From contig CADBKF010000015.1 in NCBI GenBank assembly GCA_902795195.1, positions 1-64,000 on the forward strand: a stretch of 64,000 nucleotides of DNA, read 5' to 3'. A program made the position numbers and the translations under genes. The stretch is from Oscillospiraceae bacterium (GTDB lineage: Bacteria; Bacillota; Clostridia; Oscillospirales; Oscillospiraceae). Below, one piece after another: positions 53,979 to 62,258 of the stretch. The notes below the pieces were generated by a model. The model was given only the letters and a program-made list of their open reading frames with translations, ran no database searches and was not told the DNA's origin. Each line of letters starts with the position of its first letter. Within the stretch, counting starts at the first letter, position 1.

Positions 53979-54418
53979 CTCAATCGTTCCTTCGTAAATT
54001 TTTGTGCAGAAAAAACCATTCTGGTTTCCATTTGACAAAACAGCTGTTCCGCTGAATGTCATTTGAAATTTGCCGCGCAGCCCGATGTGGACCGTAGGGA
54101 CGAGCATTGCTCGTCCGGTGTGCGAAGCACACATCGTTTGCGTTCAGCAAACGATTGGCCTGCACCGATTTTCCTGCGGAAATGCATCCTGCGGATGCGC
54201 GGACGAGCAATGCTCGTCCCTACGGTATGATCTGCAGCGCGGACGGAGCCCCGCCGGGATAACCTGTAGCGCGGGCAATTTGCCCGCATTGCGGCATGAG
54301 GCGGGCAGGTTGCCCGCGCTACGGGATGAGGTTGGAGTGAAAAATCAAATCGTCGCGAAGCGATACCGAAATTCGCGAAGCGGTTTCATTTTTTCATTCT
54401 ATCATTCTTTCATTCCCC
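53979..54418. repeat. Gap with cruciform families B (54094-54223) and C-like (54266-54322)
   Basis: Family B has outer arms GTAGGGACGAGCATTGCTCG and CGAGCAATGCTCGTCCCTAC, and between them the hairpins GTGTGC/GCACAC, CGTTTGC/GCAAACG and GCATCC/GGATGC. A second copy is at 63881-64000. At 54266-54322 a GTAGCGCGGGCAATTTGCCC arm faces GGGCAGGTTGCCCGCGCTAC. A short family E remnant follows at 54350-54418. No gene is present. Confidence 0.9.
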
Positions 54419-56071
54419 TCAGGGGCAGCCCAGCAGCTTCAGGGCCCCCTCCGGGTAGCCCAGGGCCTGCATGTAGCTCTTGCCGAAGCTGCGGTCGACC
54501 ACGAAGGTGCCCGAAACGCTGTACTGATAGGGCACGTTGCCGGCCGTGCCCGGCGCGACCAGGCCGATCGCCTGGATGAATTTTGCATAGGTGTCGTCGG
54601 AATCCGTGCCGGCCGTTCCGATCAGGATGCAGCCGCAGGAGTTGACCCAGTTGCCGCCGTAGGGCGCCAGCACGTTCTTGCTGCGGCGGTGGACGCGGAT
54701 GTAATAGCTGACCGACTCGAAATAGCTGGCCTTGTTGCGGAAGCGCACCACCGTGCAGTCGTTCACGTGCCAAGCGGCGTAGCCCTTGTGGTTGACGGCT
54801 GTGACGCGGTAGATGCCGCCCTGGATCGTCGGCATGGGCTGGCCGTCGTCGTTCATGATGGGGTCGAAGGGATAGTCGGGGATCGAGGAGCAGTACTGAT
54901 CGAGGAACACGATGGTCCCGTTTTTGACCAGCACGGCCATCGCCCCGAAGCGCAGATTGGTGGCAAGGCTGGCCCCGCAGCCCTCAAAGAGGAAGAGCAG
55001 CGGCTGCTTGCGCTGGGCCGTGGTGATCTTCTTGGCGTAGACCGTGTTGATCGAGATCAGCGCCTGGCAGGCGGGGGCGTCGGCGGCAAATTTGCAGCTC
55101 GTGATGGTCTGCTCGAGGTTGGCCTTGGTGACGATGGGGTTGGACACGGTGGGCACGAGGTCCCGATCAAACCAGTTGTTCATGTTTGTCACCTTGCCGT
55201 AGACCAGGGCGTTGAGCCGGACGAAGACCGTGGCGGCCTCGGCCCGGGTGATGTGCTTCTTGGGGTTGAAGTTGCCCAGATTGTCGCCCTGCATGAGGCC
55301 GATCTTTTGCATCCGGGCCACGGCGTCGAGCGCCCAGGCGGAGATCTTGTCCACGTCGCCGTAGTCGGCCGGCAGCATCGCCGCGTCGGCCAGCAGCGCC
55401 GTCTCGTCTTCGGGCAGCACCTGCTGCAGGTAGCGGTCGAGCATGACAGCGGCCTGCTCGCGGGTGACGTTCCGCTTGGGCATGAAGTGGGTCGCGTCCA
55501 TGCCGAGCACCACGCCGGTCTGGCTGGCCCAGCTGACATAGGGGGCGTAGTAGGCGCTGCCCGGCACGTCGGTGAAGACAGAGCCGCTCTTGTACTCGCC
55601 GGTGCTCACCTTTGCGATGCGGCCGATCACGGTGACGAACATGCCGCGGGTCATGGTGCCCGTGGGGACAAAGGTGCTGTCGGTCATGCCGTCCATGAGG
55701 CCCTGCTCGTAGGCCTGGCGCACGTAGCTGTAGTACCAGCGGCCGGAGGGCACGTCGGTGAAGTGCGCCAGATTGTGCAGCTGCGCCGCGGCGCGGGTGG
55801 CAGGCTGCTCGGCAATGCGGAAGCAGCTGTCCTCGTCCGGGGTGATCACGATGGGCTGCGGCAGCTCGGCGAGCAGCGCCTGCTCCGCCTCGGTCAGCTC
55901 GAGATCTTCTTCATCCGGGTCGCCGAGCTCCAGGGTCGGCTCCGGGAGGGCGGCCTCCGGCGCCTCTGCGGCAGCTTCGTCCTCCACCGGCGCGGCTTCG
56001 TCCGCCGCGGCGTAGGGGAGGGCCCCCAGCAGCGTGCAGAGGACCAGCAGATATACAATGACTCGTTTCAT
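54419..56071 (-). CDS. SLH-domain surface protein with His...NSxGC C-terminal domain
   Basis: 550 residues with a signal peptide (MKRVIVYLLVLCTLLGALPY) and an acidic spacer. Three S-layer homology domains lie at about 103-150 (FTDVPSGRWYYSYVRQAYEQG), 165-215 and 236-285 (ITRAEAATVFVRL), expected to bind secondary wall polymer. The C-terminal 230 residues include H461 in YYIRVHRRSKN and NSCGCILIG (477-485), a spacing reminiscent of YkuD-type L,D-transpeptidases (H...SxGC), but the match is partial. It could be a wall-modifying or autolytic surface enzyme. Confidence 0.8.
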   Translation of the reverse strand: MKRVIVYLLVLCTLLGALPYAAADEAAPVEDEAAAEAPEAALPEPTLELGDPDEEDLELTEAEQALLAELPQPIVITPDEDSCFRIAEQPATRAAAQLHNLAHFTDVPSGRWYYSYVRQAYEQGLMDGMTDSTFVPTGTMTRGMFVTVIGRIAKVSTGEYKSGSVFTDVPGSAYYAPYVSWASQTGVVLGMDATHFMPKRNVTREQAAVMLDRYLQQVLPEDETALLADAAMLPADYGDVDKISAWALDAVARMQKIGLMQGDNLGNFNPKKHITRAEAATVFVRLNALVYGKVTNMNNWFDRDLVPTVSNPIVTKANLEQTITSCKFAADAPACQALISINTVYAKKITTAQRKQPLLFLFEGCGASLATNLRFGAMAVLVKNGTIVFLDQYCSSIPDYPFDPIMNDDGQPMPTIQGGIYRVTAVNHKGYAAWHVNDCTVVRFRNKASYFESVSYYIRVHRRSKNVLAPYGGNWVNSCGCILIGTAGTDSDDTYAKFIQAIGLVAPGTAGNVPYQYSVSGTFVVDRSFGKSYMQALGYPEGALKLLGCP

Positions 56072-56095
56072 TCGTGTTGCTCCTTTGGTTCAGGT

Positions 56096-56377
56096 TCAGC
56101 AGTTGGGCAGCTTTTTCGGTTTGGGGGCGCGGTACTTTTCCCGGTCGATCTCCACCAGGATCACGTCCGAGCCCACCTGCCGGATGCAGTGCCAGGGGAT
56201 GACCAGCTCGCCGTCGTGCCCCAGCAGCCCGAACCACTTGCAGGGCCCGGGCAGAATGATGGCGCAGACACGGCCCTCCGGCAGCTCCAGCTCCAGATCC
56301 GTGACATAGCCCAGCCTGCATCCGTCGCAGACATTGACGACCTCCTTCATGCGAAAGTCGCTGTAACGCGAGATCAT
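56096..56377 (-). CDS. YlmC/YmxH-family sporulation protein (PRC-barrel)
   Basis: 93 residues. YSDFRMKEVVNVCDGCRLGYVTDLEL and VIPWHCIRQVGSDVILVEID match the small PRC-barrel proteins YlmC/YmxH, whose genes are induced in sporulating Firmicutes; molecular role unknown. GGAGG is 7 nt before the ATG at 56377 (a GTG at 56383 is also in frame). Confidence 0.88.
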   Translation of the reverse strand: MISRYSDFRMKEVVNVCDGCRLGYVTDLELELPEGRVCAIILPGPCKWFGLLGHDGELVIPWHCIRQVGSDVILVEIDREKYRAPKPKKLPNC

Positions 56378-56561
56378 GCGCACACCTCCTTCAGATCAGA
56401 ATATGCGCGCAGCCCCGTCCGTATGTCGGGCCATATCACTCCATTCTATTTATTATAATAGTATATCAGCTGCAAACAGACATTGCAAGGAAATTTTTCG
56501 TGAATTCCGCTGGGAAATACCGGTAATCCGCATATTTTCGGCCGGTTTTTGCAGAAAATCA

Positions 56562-56590
56562 TTGACAAGCACGGCCCTTTCGGGTAAAAT
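56562..56590 (+). promoter_or_regulatory. Strong sigma-A promoter without a downstream gene
   Basis: TTGACA (56562-56567, consensus), 17 bp, TAAAAT (56585-56590). The only thing downstream before a terminator is about 85 nt of non-coding DNA. Confidence 0.8.
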
Positions 56591-56596
56591 GGGTTC

Positions 56597-56682
56597 GCTT
56601 CCTGACATGAGGGCGCTTCGCCCGGGGATAAGGTGCACACACGAGCAAACCAAGGGCCGCGTCTGCACACGCGGCCCTTTTT
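56597..56682 (+). ncRNA. Candidate small RNA (about 85 nt) of unknown type
   Basis: Transcription from the 56562 promoter would begin near 56597 and stop at the terminator GGGCCGCGT/ACGCGGCCC plus T5 (56654-56682). The internal sequence has a small hairpin GGGCG-CTTC-GCCC (56610-56623) and an unpaired-looking purine-rich stretch. It matches no riboswitch, SRP, 6S or other RNA pattern I know. A 30-codon frame (ATG 56607) overlaps it but has no ribosome site. Confidence 0.5.
56654..56682 (+). terminator. Intrinsic terminator of the candidate small RNA
   Basis: GGGCCGCGT pairs with ACGCGGCCC around CTGCAC, followed by TTTTT. Confidence 0.88.
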
Positions 56683-56691
56683 CGTATGCAC

Positions 56692-57050
56692 TCAAATGAA
56701 AAAATGAAAAAATGAAGCCGGCCTGCGGCCGAATGAAGCCGGGCCTTGCCCTAATTGCGGAGTTTTTCAATTTACGAATTGAAAAACGGAATGATATTTC
56801 AAAGCGCTGCACCCGTAGTGGCCGATGCCCACATCGGCCATAAAGGTGCGATACGCAATAGGGGCTTATGGCCGATGTGGGCATCGGCCACTACGAGACG
56901 CTGCTTTGCAGAATCCGCGGCGCAAGCCGCAAATTCAATCCGTCGCGCAGCGACACCGCAATGAGCGAAGCGGCTTCATTCGCGGCGTAAGCCGCAGCTT
57001 CATTCCTTCATTCGCGACCATCGGGAGCGCTTCATTCACTTCGGCATTCC
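56692..57050. repeat. Family E element with a nested family A cruciform
   Basis: ATGAAG-type units and hairpins (56700-56790) are followed at 56816-56895 by a family A cruciform with arms GTAGTGGCCGATGCCCACAT / ATGTGGGCATCGGCCACTAC, then family E continues (GCGAAGCGGCTTCATTC, CTTCATTCCTTCATTC) to about 57040. One element thus seems inserted into another. No gene is present. Confidence 0.88.
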
Positions 57051-57091
57051 AATCTTATACACAATTTTTATTTCATTTTGGAGGTATTCTC

Positions 57092-57346
57092 ATGGAAACC
57101 AGAGTCGCCGTCATCAGCATCATTGTGGAAAACAACGACACCGTGGAGAAGCTCAACAGCCTGCTGCACGACTACGGCCAGATCATCATTGGCCGTATGG
57201 GCATTCCCTACCGCGCCCGCGGCATCAACATCATCAGCATCGCCGTGGACGGCCCGCAGGACACGATCGCGGCCCTGGCCGGCAAGATCGGCGCCCTGCC
57301 CGGCGTGAGCGCCAAGACCGCCTACTCCAATGTCGGCAACGCCTGA
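57092..57346 (+). CDS. TM1266-family putative [FeFe]-hydrogenase system regulator
   Basis: 84 residues. AVISIIVENNDTVEKLNSLLHDYG and RMGIPYRARGINIISIAVDG match the small ACT-like TM1266 family usually encoded beside hydrogenase maturases. A regulatory role is assumed in the literature but not established. GGAGG is 8 nt before the ATG. It overlaps hydE by 17 nt, so the two are co-translated. Confidence 0.88.
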   Translation: METRVAVISIIVENNDTVEKLNSLLHDYGQIIIGRMGIPYRARGINIISIAVDGPQDTIAALAGKIGALPGVSAKTAYSNVGNA

Positions 57347-58412
57347 GCTGCTCGGGCTGATTGAGCGCCTGGAGTGCGAGCACAGCCTGAGCGAGGCCGA
57401 ATACGCCCGCCTGATCGACGGGCGCACGCCCGAGCTGGCTGACGCCTTGCGCGAGCGGGCTGTGCGCGTGCGGAAGGAAATCTACGGCAACGCCGTGTTC
57501 GTCCGCGGGCTGATCGAGCTCAGCTCCTGGTGCAAAAACGACTGCCGCTACTGCGGCATCCGCCGCAGCAACGACAAGGCCGAGCGCTACCGCCTCACGC
57601 CGGAGGACATTCTCGCCTGCTGCCGGGAGGGCTGGGACCTGGGCTTTCGCACCTTTGTCCTGCAGGGCGGCGAGGACCCCTGGTTCACAGACGAGCGGCT
57701 CGTGCCGCTGCTGCAGAGCATCAAGGCGGAGTTTCCCGACTGCGCCGTGACGCTCTCGCTCGGCGAGCGCAGCCGCGAGAGCTATCAGCGGCTGTTTGAG
57801 GCCGGGGCTGACCGCTACCTGCTGCGGCACGAGACCGCGGACGCGGAACACTACTGGAAGCTCCACCCGAGGGAGCTGTCCTGGCAGCACCGCATGGACT
57901 GCCTGCGCGCGCTCAAAGAGATCGGCTACCAGGTGGGCTGCGGCTTCATGGTGGGCTCGCCGTACCAGACGAGCGCGCAGCTGGCAAAGGACCTCAAATT
58001 CATCGAACAGTTCCGCCCGCACATGTGCGGCATCGGCCCGTTCATCCCGCACAAGGACACGCCGTTTCGGGACGAGCCGGCCGGCAGCGTGGAGCTGACC
58101 TGCTATCTGCTCTCGATCCTGCGGCTGATTCAGCCGAATCTGCTGCTGCCGTCCACCACGGCGCTCGGCACGCTCGACCCGCAGGGCCGGGAAAAGGGCA
58201 TCCTCGCCGGGGCCAACGTGGTCATGCCGAACCTCTCGCCGGTCTCGGTGCGCAAAAAATACATGCTCTACGACAACAAGATCTGCACCGGCGACGAATC
58301 CGCCCAGTGCCGCAGCTGCCTGAGCCTGCGCATGGCCTCCATCGGCTACGAGGTCGTCACCTCCCGCGGCGACCCGGCGGGAGGTATCGAGGGAATAAGG
58401 AATAGTGAATAG
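57330..58412 (+). CDS. hydE: [FeFe]-hydrogenase H-cluster radical SAM maturase HydE
   Basis: 360 residues. The radical SAM motif CKNDCRYC uses C68, C72 and C75; SSWCKNDCRYCGIRRSN, TFVLQGGEDPWFTD and GPFIPHKDTPF are characteristic of HydE, which takes part in making the dithiomethylamine bridge of the H-cluster. A second Cys cluster near the C-terminus (CRSC, residues about 330-333) is present. The last residues GIRNSE and the stop are encoded by a heptamer array. Confidence 0.95.
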   Translation: MSATPELLGLIERLECEHSLSEAEYARLIDGRTPELADALRERAVRVRKEIYGNAVFVRGLIELSSWCKNDCRYCGIRRSNDKAERYRLTPEDILACCREGWDLGFRTFVLQGGEDPWFTDERLVPLLQSIKAEFPDCAVTLSLGERSRESYQRLFEAGADRYLLRHETADAEHYWKLHPRELSWQHRMDCLRALKEIGYQVGCGFMVGSPYQTSAQLAKDLKFIEQFRPHMCGIGPFIPHKDTPFRDEPAGSVELTCYLLSILRLIQPNLLLPSTTALGTLDPQGREKGILAGANVVMPNLSPVSVRKKYMLYDNKICTGDESAQCRSCLSLRMASIGYEVVTSRGDPAGGIEGIRNSE

Positions 58413-58490
58413 TGAATAGTGAATAGTGAATAGGTGTACAGAACACTGAACACTGAACACTGAACACTGAATACTGAATACTCACACACA
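58390..58490. repeat. Heptamer arrays GTGAATA and GAACACT between hydE and hydG
   Basis: GTGAATA units (58400-58428) and, after 58437, GAACACT/GAATACT units, both with 7-nt period. The array starts within the last six codons of hydE. Confidence 0.92.
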
Positions 58491-58510
58491 CCGAAAGAAG
58501 GAAACACAAC

Positions 58511-59968
58511 ATGCCTGTCTATAACCCCAAATCCATGCTGCCGGATGAATTCATCAACGATGAAGAGATCCGGGAAACCCTGCGCTATGCCGACGAGCAC
58601 AAGAACGACATGGCGCTCATCAACGAGATCCTGGAAAAGGCCCGCCCCGTCCGGGAGGGCAACGGCTGCCACTGCCGCGGCCTGACCCACCGGGAGGCCT
58701 CGGTCCTGCTGGCCTGCGAGGACCCGCAGGTGCTCGAGCGCATCTATCAGATCGCCGAGGAGATCAAGCTGGCCTTCTACGGCAACCGCATCGTGCTTTT
58801 TGCACCGCTGTACCTGTCCAACTACTGCGTCAACGGCTGCCTCTACTGCCCCTACCACCTGAAAAACAAGCACATTGCCCGCAAAAAGCTCACCCAGGAG
58901 GAGGTCCGGCAGGAGGTCATCGCCCTGCAGGATCTGGGCCACAAGCGCCTGGCCATCGAGGCCGGCGAGGACCCCAAGAACAACCCCATCGAATACATCC
59001 TCGAGTGCATCAAGACCATCTACTCGGTCCACCACAAGAACGGCGATATCCGCAGAGTCAACGTGAACATCGCCGCCACCACCGTGGAAAACTACCGCAA
59101 GCTGAAGGAGGCCGGCATCGGCACCTACATCCTCTTCCAGGAGACCTACCACAAGGAGAGCTATCTGCGGCTGCATCCCACCGGCCCCAAGCACGACTAC
59201 GACTACCACACCACGGCCCACGACCGGGCCATGGAGGGCGGCATCGACGACGTGGGCCTGGGCGTGCTGTTCGGCCTCGAGCTCTACCGCTACGAGTTTG
59301 CCGGCCTTCTCATGCACGCAGAGCACCTCGAGGCGGTCCACGGCGTGGGCCCGCACACGATCTCCGTGCCCAGAGTCAAGCCCGCCGACGACATCGACCC
59401 CGACGCGTTCGACAATTCCATCTCCGACGAGATGTTTGCCAAGATCACGGCCTGCATCCGCCTGGCCGTGCCCTACACCGGCATCATCATCTCCACCCGC
59501 GAGACCGAGGCGACCCGGTCGAAGCTGCTGCGCCTGGGCGTGAGCCAGGTCAGCGGCGGCTCGCGCACCTCCGTGGGCGGCTACGCCGGCTATACCCCGG
59601 ACGAGCGCCCGCACGACACCGAGCAGTTCGACGTCTCCGACCAGCGCTCGCTCGACGAGGTCGTCCGCTGGCTGATGGAGAACGGCCACATTCCGTCCTT
59701 CTGCACGGCCTGCTACCGCGAGGGCCGCACCGGCGACCGCTTCATGAGCCTGTGCAAGTCCGGCCAGATCCTCAACTGCTGCCACCCGAACGCCCTGATG
59801 ACGCTGACGGAGTACCTCGTGGACTACGCCAGCCCCGAGACCCGGGAGATCGGCTTCAAGATGGTGGACGAGGAGCTCAAGAAGATCCCGCGCGACCGCG
59901 TCCGCGAGATCGCCACGGAGCACATCGAGGCCATCAAGCGCTCCGACGCAAGAGATTTCCGCTTCTGA
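58511..59968 (+). CDS. hydG: [FeFe]-hydrogenase maturase HydG (tyrosine lyase, Fe-CO/CN synthase)
   Basis: 485 residues. The radical SAM motif CVNGCLYC uses C106, C110 and C113; the auxiliary-cluster motif CTAC...C near the C-terminus (SFCTACYREGRTGDRFM) binds the dangler iron. HydG cleaves tyrosine to supply CO and CN- for the H-cluster. GAAAGAAGGAAA precedes the ATG. A half copy of cruciform A separates it from hydF. Confidence 0.96.
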   Translation: MPVYNPKSMLPDEFINDEEIRETLRYADEHKNDMALINEILEKARPVREGNGCHCRGLTHREASVLLACEDPQVLERIYQIAEEIKLAFYGNRIVLFAPLYLSNYCVNGCLYCPYHLKNKHIARKKLTQEEVRQEVIALQDLGHKRLAIEAGEDPKNNPIEYILECIKTIYSVHHKNGDIRRVNVNIAATTVENYRKLKEAGIGTYILFQETYHKESYLRLHPTGPKHDYDYHTTAHDRAMEGGIDDVGLGVLFGLELYRYEFAGLLMHAEHLEAVHGVGPHTISVPRVKPADDIDPDAFDNSISDEMFAKITACIRLAVPYTGIIISTRETEATRSKLLRLGVSQVSGGSRTSVGGYAGYTPDERPHDTEQFDVSDQRSLDEVVRWLMENGHIPSFCTACYREGRTGDRFMSLCKSGQILNCCHPNALMTLTEYLVDYASPETREIGFKMVDEELKKIPRDRVREIATEHIEAIKRSDARDFRF

Positions 59969-60026
59969 CGAGAACCGTCGGATGGCCGATGCCCACATCG
60001 GCCATGACAGAAGGAGGTACCCCCCT

Positions 60027-61217
60027 ATGTCTTTGAACGAAACCGTATCCGCCGAGCGGCTGCACATCAGCTTTTTCGGCCTGCGAAACGCCGGAAAATC
60101 CAGCCTGGTGAACGCCGTGACCGGCCAGCGCCTGTCCGTGGTCTCGCCTGTCAAGGGCACCACGACCGACCCGGTGCAGAAGGCCATGGAGCTGCTGCCC
60201 CTGGGCCCGGTCGTCATCATCGACACGCCGGGCTGCGACGACACGGGCGAGCTGGGCGAGCTGCGCGTGGAACGCACGAACGAGGTTCTGACCAAAACCG
60301 ACGTTGCCGTGCTGGTCTTTGACGCCGCACGCGGCCTGACGGGCGACGACCGGGCGCTGCTGGAAAAGATCAAGGCCCGCAAGCTTCCGCTGATTTTGGC
60401 CGCCAACAAGTGCGACCTGCTGGAAAACCGCGACGCGCTTCCTGCCCAGGCGCTCCCGGTCAGCGCCGTGACCGGCGAGGGCGTGCACGCGCTCAAGGAG
60501 CGCCTGGCAGACCTCGGCCGGACCGCCAGGCAGCCGAAGTTCATCCTGGCGGACCTCGTGCAGCCCGGCGACACCGTGATCCTCGTGATCCCCATCGACG
60601 AATCGGCGCCCAAGGGCCGCATCATCCTGCCCCAGCAGCAGACCCTGCGCGAGCTGCTGGACCTGCACTGCAGCGCCCTGTGCGTCCAGGTGGAGGAACT
60701 GGCCGGCGTGATCTCCGGTCTCAAAACGCCGCCGCGCCTGATCGTGACGGACTCGCAGGCCTTTGAAAAGGTGGCCGCCATCGTGCCGCCGGAGCTGGCG
60801 CTGACCTCGTTTTCCATCCTCTTTGCCCGCTACAAGGGCAGCCTGGACACGCTGACGGAGGGCGCGCGGAAGCTCTCTGAGCTGCGCGACGGCGACCGCA
60901 TCCTCATCTCCGAGGGCTGCACCCACCACCGGCAGTGCAACGACATCGGCACCGTGAAGCTCCCCGGCTGGGTGCGCGCCTACAGCGGCAAGCAGCTCGA
61001 GTTTTCCTTCACCTCCGGCGGCGAGTTCCCCGAGGACCTGAGCGAGTACGCCCTGGTGATCCACTGCGGCGGATGCATGCTCAACGAGGCGGCCATGCAG
61101 CACCGGATGGCGGTCTGCCGCGCCGCCGGCGTCCCCATGGTCAACTACGGCGTCGCCATCGCCGAACTGCACGGTATCCTGCGGCGCAGCCTTGCGCCGC
61201 TTGAGGGCAAAAAATGA
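60027..61217 (+). CDS. hydF: [FeFe]-hydrogenase maturation GTPase HydF
   Basis: 396 residues. The GTPase domain has GLRNAGKSS (P-loop, 18-26), KGTTTDP, DTPGCDD and NKCD. The C-terminal cluster-binding motif has C298-T-H-H...C304 and H346-C-G-G-C350, binding the [4Fe-4S] cluster that carries the H-cluster precursor. It is the scaffold that delivers the diiron unit to HydA; hydA itself is not in the window. AAGGAGG fixes the start at 60027. The stop codon lies in a family E repeat. Confidence 0.95.
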   Translation: MSLNETVSAERLHISFFGLRNAGKSSLVNAVTGQRLSVVSPVKGTTTDPVQKAMELLPLGPVVIIDTPGCDDTGELGELRVERTNEVLTKTDVAVLVFDAARGLTGDDRALLEKIKARKLPLILAANKCDLLENRDALPAQALPVSAVTGEGVHALKERLADLGRTARQPKFILADLVQPGDTVILVIPIDESAPKGRIILPQQQTLRELLDLHCSALCVQVEELAGVISGLKTPPRLIVTDSQAFEKVAAIVPPELALTSFSILFARYKGSLDTLTEGARKLSELRDGDRILISEGCTHHRQCNDIGTVKLPGWVRAYSGKQLEFSFTSGGEFPEDLSEYALVIHCGGCMLNEAAMQHRMAVCRAAGVPMVNYGVAIAELHGILRRSLAPLEGKK

Positions 61218-61415
61218 AGAAATGAAGGAATGAAGCTGGGCTTCGCCCGAATGAAGCCGGACTTCGTCCTAATTATGGTATTTTTCAATTTTTCGGAATT
61301 GAAAAATGAATTTGAAATCCGTCGCGGAGCGACACCGAAATTAGCGCAGCGGCTTCATCTCTTCATTCGCGAAGCAGCTTCATTCGCGACCAAAGGGAGC
61401 AGCTTCATTTTTCCC
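61205..61415. repeat. Family E repeat after hydF
   Basis: Octamers GAATGAAG (61215-61255), the hairpin TTTTTCAATTTTTCGGAATT (around 61281-61306) and inverted CTTCATTC units to about 61410. The hydF stop TGA is at its left edge. Confidence 0.88.
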
Positions 61416-61470
61416 AGCAGGCGCTATGGATCAAGAAACGGAACCAAAAATATCTGACAGGAGGCACCCC

Positions 61471-61932
61471 ATGACCGAGACGAAAGAGAAACAGAGCATC
61501 TGGCCCATGCTGCAGGCGATTTTTTCCGGCTGCACGCTGCTGCTCCTGATCGCCCTGGCGGTCTATGCGGCGCTGGGCATCCAATCCCTGCAAAGCAGTC
61601 TCCAGCTGATCGAGGCGGACATCCAGCAGATCGAGATGGACGAGGTCAACACCGCGGTCCTGGCGCTGACCGACGCGGCCAACCAGCTCTCCGCGGTGGA
61701 TGTGGACGGCCTCAACAAGACCGCCAAATCCCTCAAGGACGCCGCCGACACCCTCTCCGGCGTGGAGATCGACGAGATCAACACCGCCATCAAGTCCCTG
61801 ACCAGCGCAGCCGACAATCTGAGCAAGATCGACATCACCCAGCTCAACGCCATGGTCCAGTCGCTGAGCACGGTCGCCGAGCGGCTCAACAACATTACCT
61901 CCTCCCTCAGCCGCCTGTTCGGCGGGTCGTGA
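61471..61932 (+). CDS. Small membrane protein with four exact 22-residue repeats
   Basis: 153 residues: a short cytosolic N-terminus, one membrane helix (about 15-37) and a long extracytoplasmic helix. Residues 57-144 are four repeats of exactly 22 residues, beginning DEVN, DGLN, DEIN and TQLN, with hydrophobics in hendecad (11-residue) spacing. That pattern favours an untwisted or right-handed coiled coil, as in some receptor stalks. AGGAGG sets the start at 61471. Function unknown. Confidence 0.75.
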   Translation: MTETKEKQSIWPMLQAIFSGCTLLLLIALAVYAALGIQSLQSSLQLIEADIQQIEMDEVNTAVLALTDAANQLSAVDVDGLNKTAKSLKDAADTLSGVEIDEINTAIKSLTSAADNLSKIDITQLNAMVQSLSTVAERLNNITSSLSRLFGGS

Positions 61933-61939
61933 GTGAGCG

Positions 61940-61987
61940 AAAAAACACCCGGAGGGGCGGCAGATTCTGCCGCGCCTCCGGGTGTTT
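61940..61987 (+). terminator. Intrinsic terminator
   Basis: AACACCCGGAGG...CGGCAGA pairs with TGCCG...CCTCCGGGTGTT in a stem of about 20 bp, followed by TTTTC. Confidence 0.9.
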
Positions 61988-61989
61988 TC

Positions 61990-62258
61990 AGTGGTCAGTG
62001 GTTAGTGATCAGTGAAGCGTAATCAGCTTCGATATGTCATTCTGAGCGCAGCGAAGAATCTATACTCCATCGCATCAGATTCTTCGTCGCAAGCTCCTCA
62101 GAATGACAAGTTTATGGCGTTGCCGCGTCGGGGGCGGCACCCTCGACGCTCTGTCGGCACCGTAGGGGACGGGTTTCCCGTCCCGACGGGTGCGGTGCAT
62201 TTGGCCGGGAGACCCGGCCGCTACGGGGTGCATTGCATTTGGCCGGGAGACCCGGCCG
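61990..62258. repeat. Repeat-filled gap: heptamers, a palindromic unit and twin hairpins
   Basis: GTGGTCA/GTGGTTA/GTGATCA heptamers (61990-62017); a cruciform TGTCATTCTGAGCGCAGCGA / inverted GCTCCTCAGAATGACA (62036-62109); GGGACGGGTTTCCCGTCCC (62166-62184); and two tandem units with GGCCGGGAGACCCGGCC (62200-62268). The end of the last unit encodes the stop of the following minus-strand gene. Confidence 0.85.

Noticed and set aside
56607..56699. 30-codon leader peptide overlapping the candidate small RNA
   Set aside because: No Shine-Dalgarno, and the terminator lies inside the frame.
59982..60026. Earlier start for hydF at 59982
   Set aside because: It would translate the half cruciform; AAGGAGG at 60011-60017 is correctly spaced for ATG 60027.
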